Assembly: GCA_040954595.2 (NCBI GenBank)
Contig: CM082580.2
Span: 1,302,001-1,366,000, forward strand
Length of the DNA stretch: 64,000 nt
Source of the DNA: Balanoglossus misakiensis
Lineage: Eukaryota > Hemichordata
Direction: 5' to 3'
Position 1 is the first letter of the stretch, and each line of letters begins with the position of its first letter. A model generated the notes under the pieces. The model saw only the letters and a list, made by a program, of their open reading frames with translations. It did not search any database and was not told the origin of the DNA. A program made the translations under genes and the position numbers. Shown here piece by piece: positions 61,670 to 64,000 of the stretch.

Positions 61670-64000
61670 TACGAAATTTTGAGATTTTGCAAAGTCGAAA
61701 ATTTGTCATTTTTTGATGATTTTCACCCATGATTTTTTTCAAAAATCGACAAAATTTTTAGATTTTGCAAAGTCGAAAATTTGTAATTTTTTGATGATTT
61801 TTACCCATGATTTTTTTTTTTCAAAAATCGACGAAATTTTGAGATTTTGCAAAGACGAAAATTTGTAATTTTTTGATGATTTTCACCCATGACTTTTTTT
61901 CAAAAATTTACGAAATTTTGAGATTTTGCAAAGTCGAAAATTTGTCATTTTTTGATGATTTTCACCCATGATTTTTCTCAAAAATCGACGAAATTTTGAG
62001 ATTTTGCAAAGTCGAAAATTTGTAATTTTTTGATGATTTTCACCCATGATTTTTTTTCAAAAATCAACGAACCCATGATTTTTTTTCAAAAATCGACAAA
62101 ATTTTGAGATTTTGCAAAGTCGAAAATTTGTCATTTTTTGATGATTTTCACCCATGATTTTTCTCAAAAATCGACGAAATTTTGAGATTTTGCAAAGTCG
62201 AAAATTTGTAATTTTTTGATGATTTTCACCCATGATTTTTTTTCAAAAATCGACGAAATTTTGAGATTTTGCAATGTCGAAAATTTGTCATTTATTAATG
62301 ATTTTCACCCATGATTTTTTTTCAAAAATCGACAAATTTTTGAGATTTTGCAAAGTCGAAAATTTGTAATTTTTTGATGATTTTCACCCATGTTTTTTTT
62401 CAAAATTGAACGATCCCATGATTTTTTTCAAAAATCGACGAAATTTTGAGATTTTGCAAAGTCGAAAATTTGTCATTTTTTGATGATTTTCACCCATGAT
62501 TTTTTTCAAAAATCGACAAAATTTTTAGATTTTGCAAAGTCGAAAATTTGTAATTTTTTGATGATTTTTACCCATGATTTTTTTTTTCAAAAATCGACGA
62601 AATTTTGAGATTTTGCAAATTCGAAAATTTGTAATTTTTTGATGATTTTCACCTTTTTTTTTCAAAAATCAACGAACCCATGATTTTTTTTCAAAAATCT
62701 ACGAAATTTTGAGATTTTGCAAAGTCGAAAATTTGTCATTTTTTGATGATTTTCACCCATGATTTTTTTCAAAAATCGACAAAATTTTTAGATTTTGCAA
62801 AGTCGAAAATTTGTAATTTTTTGATGATTTTTACCCATGATTTTTTTTTTCAAAAATCGACGAAATTTTGAGATTTTGCAAAGACGAAAATTTGTAATTT
62901 TTTGATGATTTTCACCCATATTTTTTTTCAAAATTGAACGAACCCATGATTTTTTTCAAAAATCGACGAAATTTTGAGATTTTGCAAAGTCGAAAATTTG
63001 TCATTTTTTGATGATTTTCACCCATGATTTTTTTCAAAAATCGACAAAATTTTTAGATTTTGCAAAGTCGAAAATTTGTAATTTTTTGATGATTTTTACC
63101 CATGATTTTTTTTTTTCAAAAATCGACGAAATTTTGAGATTTTGCAAAGACGAAAATTTGTAATTTTTTGATGATTTTCACCCATGACTTTTTTTCAAAA
63201 ATTTACGAAATTTTGAGATTTTGCAAAGTCGAAAATTTGTCATTTTTTGATGATTTTCACCCATGATTTTTCTCAAAAATCGACGAAATTTTGAGATTTT
63301 GCAAAGTCGAAAATTTGTAATTTTTTGATGATTTTCACCCATGATTTTTTTTCAAAAATCAACGAACCCATGATTTTTTTTCAAAAATCGACAAAATTTT
63401 GAGATTTTGCAAAGTCGAAAATTTGTCATTTTTTGATGATTTTCACCCATGATTTTTCTCAAAAATCGACGAAATTTTGAGATTTTGCAAAGTCGAAAAT
63501 TTGTAATTTTTTGATGATTTTCACCCATGATTTTTTTTCAAAAATCGACGAAATTTTGAGATTTTGCAATGTCGAAAATTTGTCATTTATTAATGATTTT
63601 CACCCATGATTTTTTTTCAAAAATCGACAAATTTTTGAGATTTTGCAAAGTCGAAAATTTGTAATTTTTTGATGATTTTCACCCATGTTTTTTTTCAAAA
63701 TTGAACGATCCCATGATTTTTTTCAAAAATCGACGAAATTTTGAGATTTTGCAAAGTCGAAAATTTGTCATTTTTTGATGATTTTCACCCATGATTTTTT
63801 TCAAAAATCGACAAAATTTTTAGATTTTGCAAAGTCGAAAATTTGTAATTTTTTGATGATTTTTACCCATGATTTTTTTTTTCAAAAATCGACGAAATTT
63901 TGAGATTTTGCAAATTCGAAAATTTGTAATTTTTTGATGATTTTCACCTTTTTTTTTCAAAAATCAACGAACCCATGATTTTTTTTCAAAAATCTACGAA
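61670..64000 (+). repeat. SatB higher-order repeat, about 1296-bp period
   Basis: 61670-62965 is repeated from about 62966 to the window end. The pairs are 61892/63187, 62065/63361, 62408/63703 and 62669/63966, spaced 1295-1297. The variant GAACGATCCCATG (62408, 63703) occurs in both copies, whereas the earlier relatives at 59657 and 60188 read GAACGAACCC. The two right-hand copies therefore share a newer origin. Confidence 0.85.

Larger units (their letters stand above)
58458..63044 (+). repeat. SatB higher-order repeat, about 2.75-kb period
   Basis: 58458-60296 recurs at about 61211-63044. The pairs are TTTGATTATT (58574/61327), CACCATGATT (58661/61414), GTACG (58763/61516), CATGACTTTT (59141/61892, counted from ACTTTT) and the short-insert marks 59315/62065, 59657/62408, 59922/62669 and 60188/62936. 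Offsets run from 2753 to 2747, drifting only through T-run length. 60297-61210 is a further part of the unit whose repeat is not seen. Confidence 0.88.
58458..64000 (+). repeat. Satellite B tandem array (78-80 bp AT-rich monomers)
   Basis: Head-to-tail monomers of the form CGACGAAATTTTGAGATTTTGC, then AAAGTCGAAAATTTGT, then CATTTTTTGATGATTTTC, then ACCCATG and an oligo-T run. Successive CGACG-equivalents at 58528, 58606, 58684 and 58763 give 78, 78 and 79 bp. Variation lies in T-run length, in GTCATTT versus GTAATTT, and in GACGAAATTTTGAG versus GACAAAATTTTTAG. There are no inverted copies. The short frames on the minus strand (70-99 codons of repeated KITNFRLCKISKF-like sequence) follow from the repeat and are not genes. 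The array continues past the window. Confidence 0.97.

Noticed and set aside
1-64000. tRNA, rRNA, telomeric repeats or a replication origin.
   Set aside because: No cloverleaf with A- and B-box elements, no rRNA-like segment and no TTAGGG-type run was seen. The AT-rich SatB is a tandem satellite, not evidence of an origin.

Overview
This window is eukaryotic satellite DNA, and I see no credible host gene in it. It holds two unrelated tandem-repeat families in one orientation throughout. Satellite A (SatA) has 130-133 bp monomers, about 42% GC by hand count of a consensus monomer. It fills 1-58457, roughly 430 monomers. Satellite B (SatB) has 78-80 bp monomers, about 27% GC. It fills 58458-64000, roughly 70 monomers, and runs off the window. 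The only non-satellite DNA is a 1484-bp DNA transposon at 15703-17186, with 31-bp perfect terminal inverted repeats and a 9-bp target-site duplication. The organism cannot be named from this. Long, highly homogenised arrays with higher-order repeats (HORs) point to a centromeric, pericentromeric or other heterochromatic block. CpG is not depleted in either satellite, which argues weakly against a heavily methylated vertebrate genome.

Layout. SatA is duplicated at many nested scales, all near multiples of the monomer: about 265 bp (dimer), 396 bp (trimer), 1587, 1844/1848, 2360, 3151, about 4.1-4.2 kb, and a super-period of about 26.9-30.0 kb that repeats most of the array. Positions 720-4752 recur at 27592-31624 (offset 26872). 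Positions 4865-8582 recur at 34620-38337 (offset 29755). Positions about 13300-26689 recur at about 43330-55363 (offsets 30033, 28540-28541 and 28671-28674). From 55.4 to 58.46 kb lies a mosaic of the same blocks that ends at the SatB junction. SatB has its own HORs of about 2.75 kb and 1.3 kb.

How the parts relate. The offset between the large duplicates falls by exactly 1493 bp at the transposon, which is its length plus one target-site copy. The duplicate at 45727-45735 is an intact empty site, and so is the neighbouring HOR unit at 13846-13854. Variants shared by the two neighbouring units in the first copy, but absent from the second, let the events be ordered: large duplication, then local homogenisation of a 1848-bp HOR, then transposon insertion. 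The many open frames of 60-104 codons inside SatA are by-products of a repeat whose length is not a multiple of three and has few stop codons. They are not annotated as genes.
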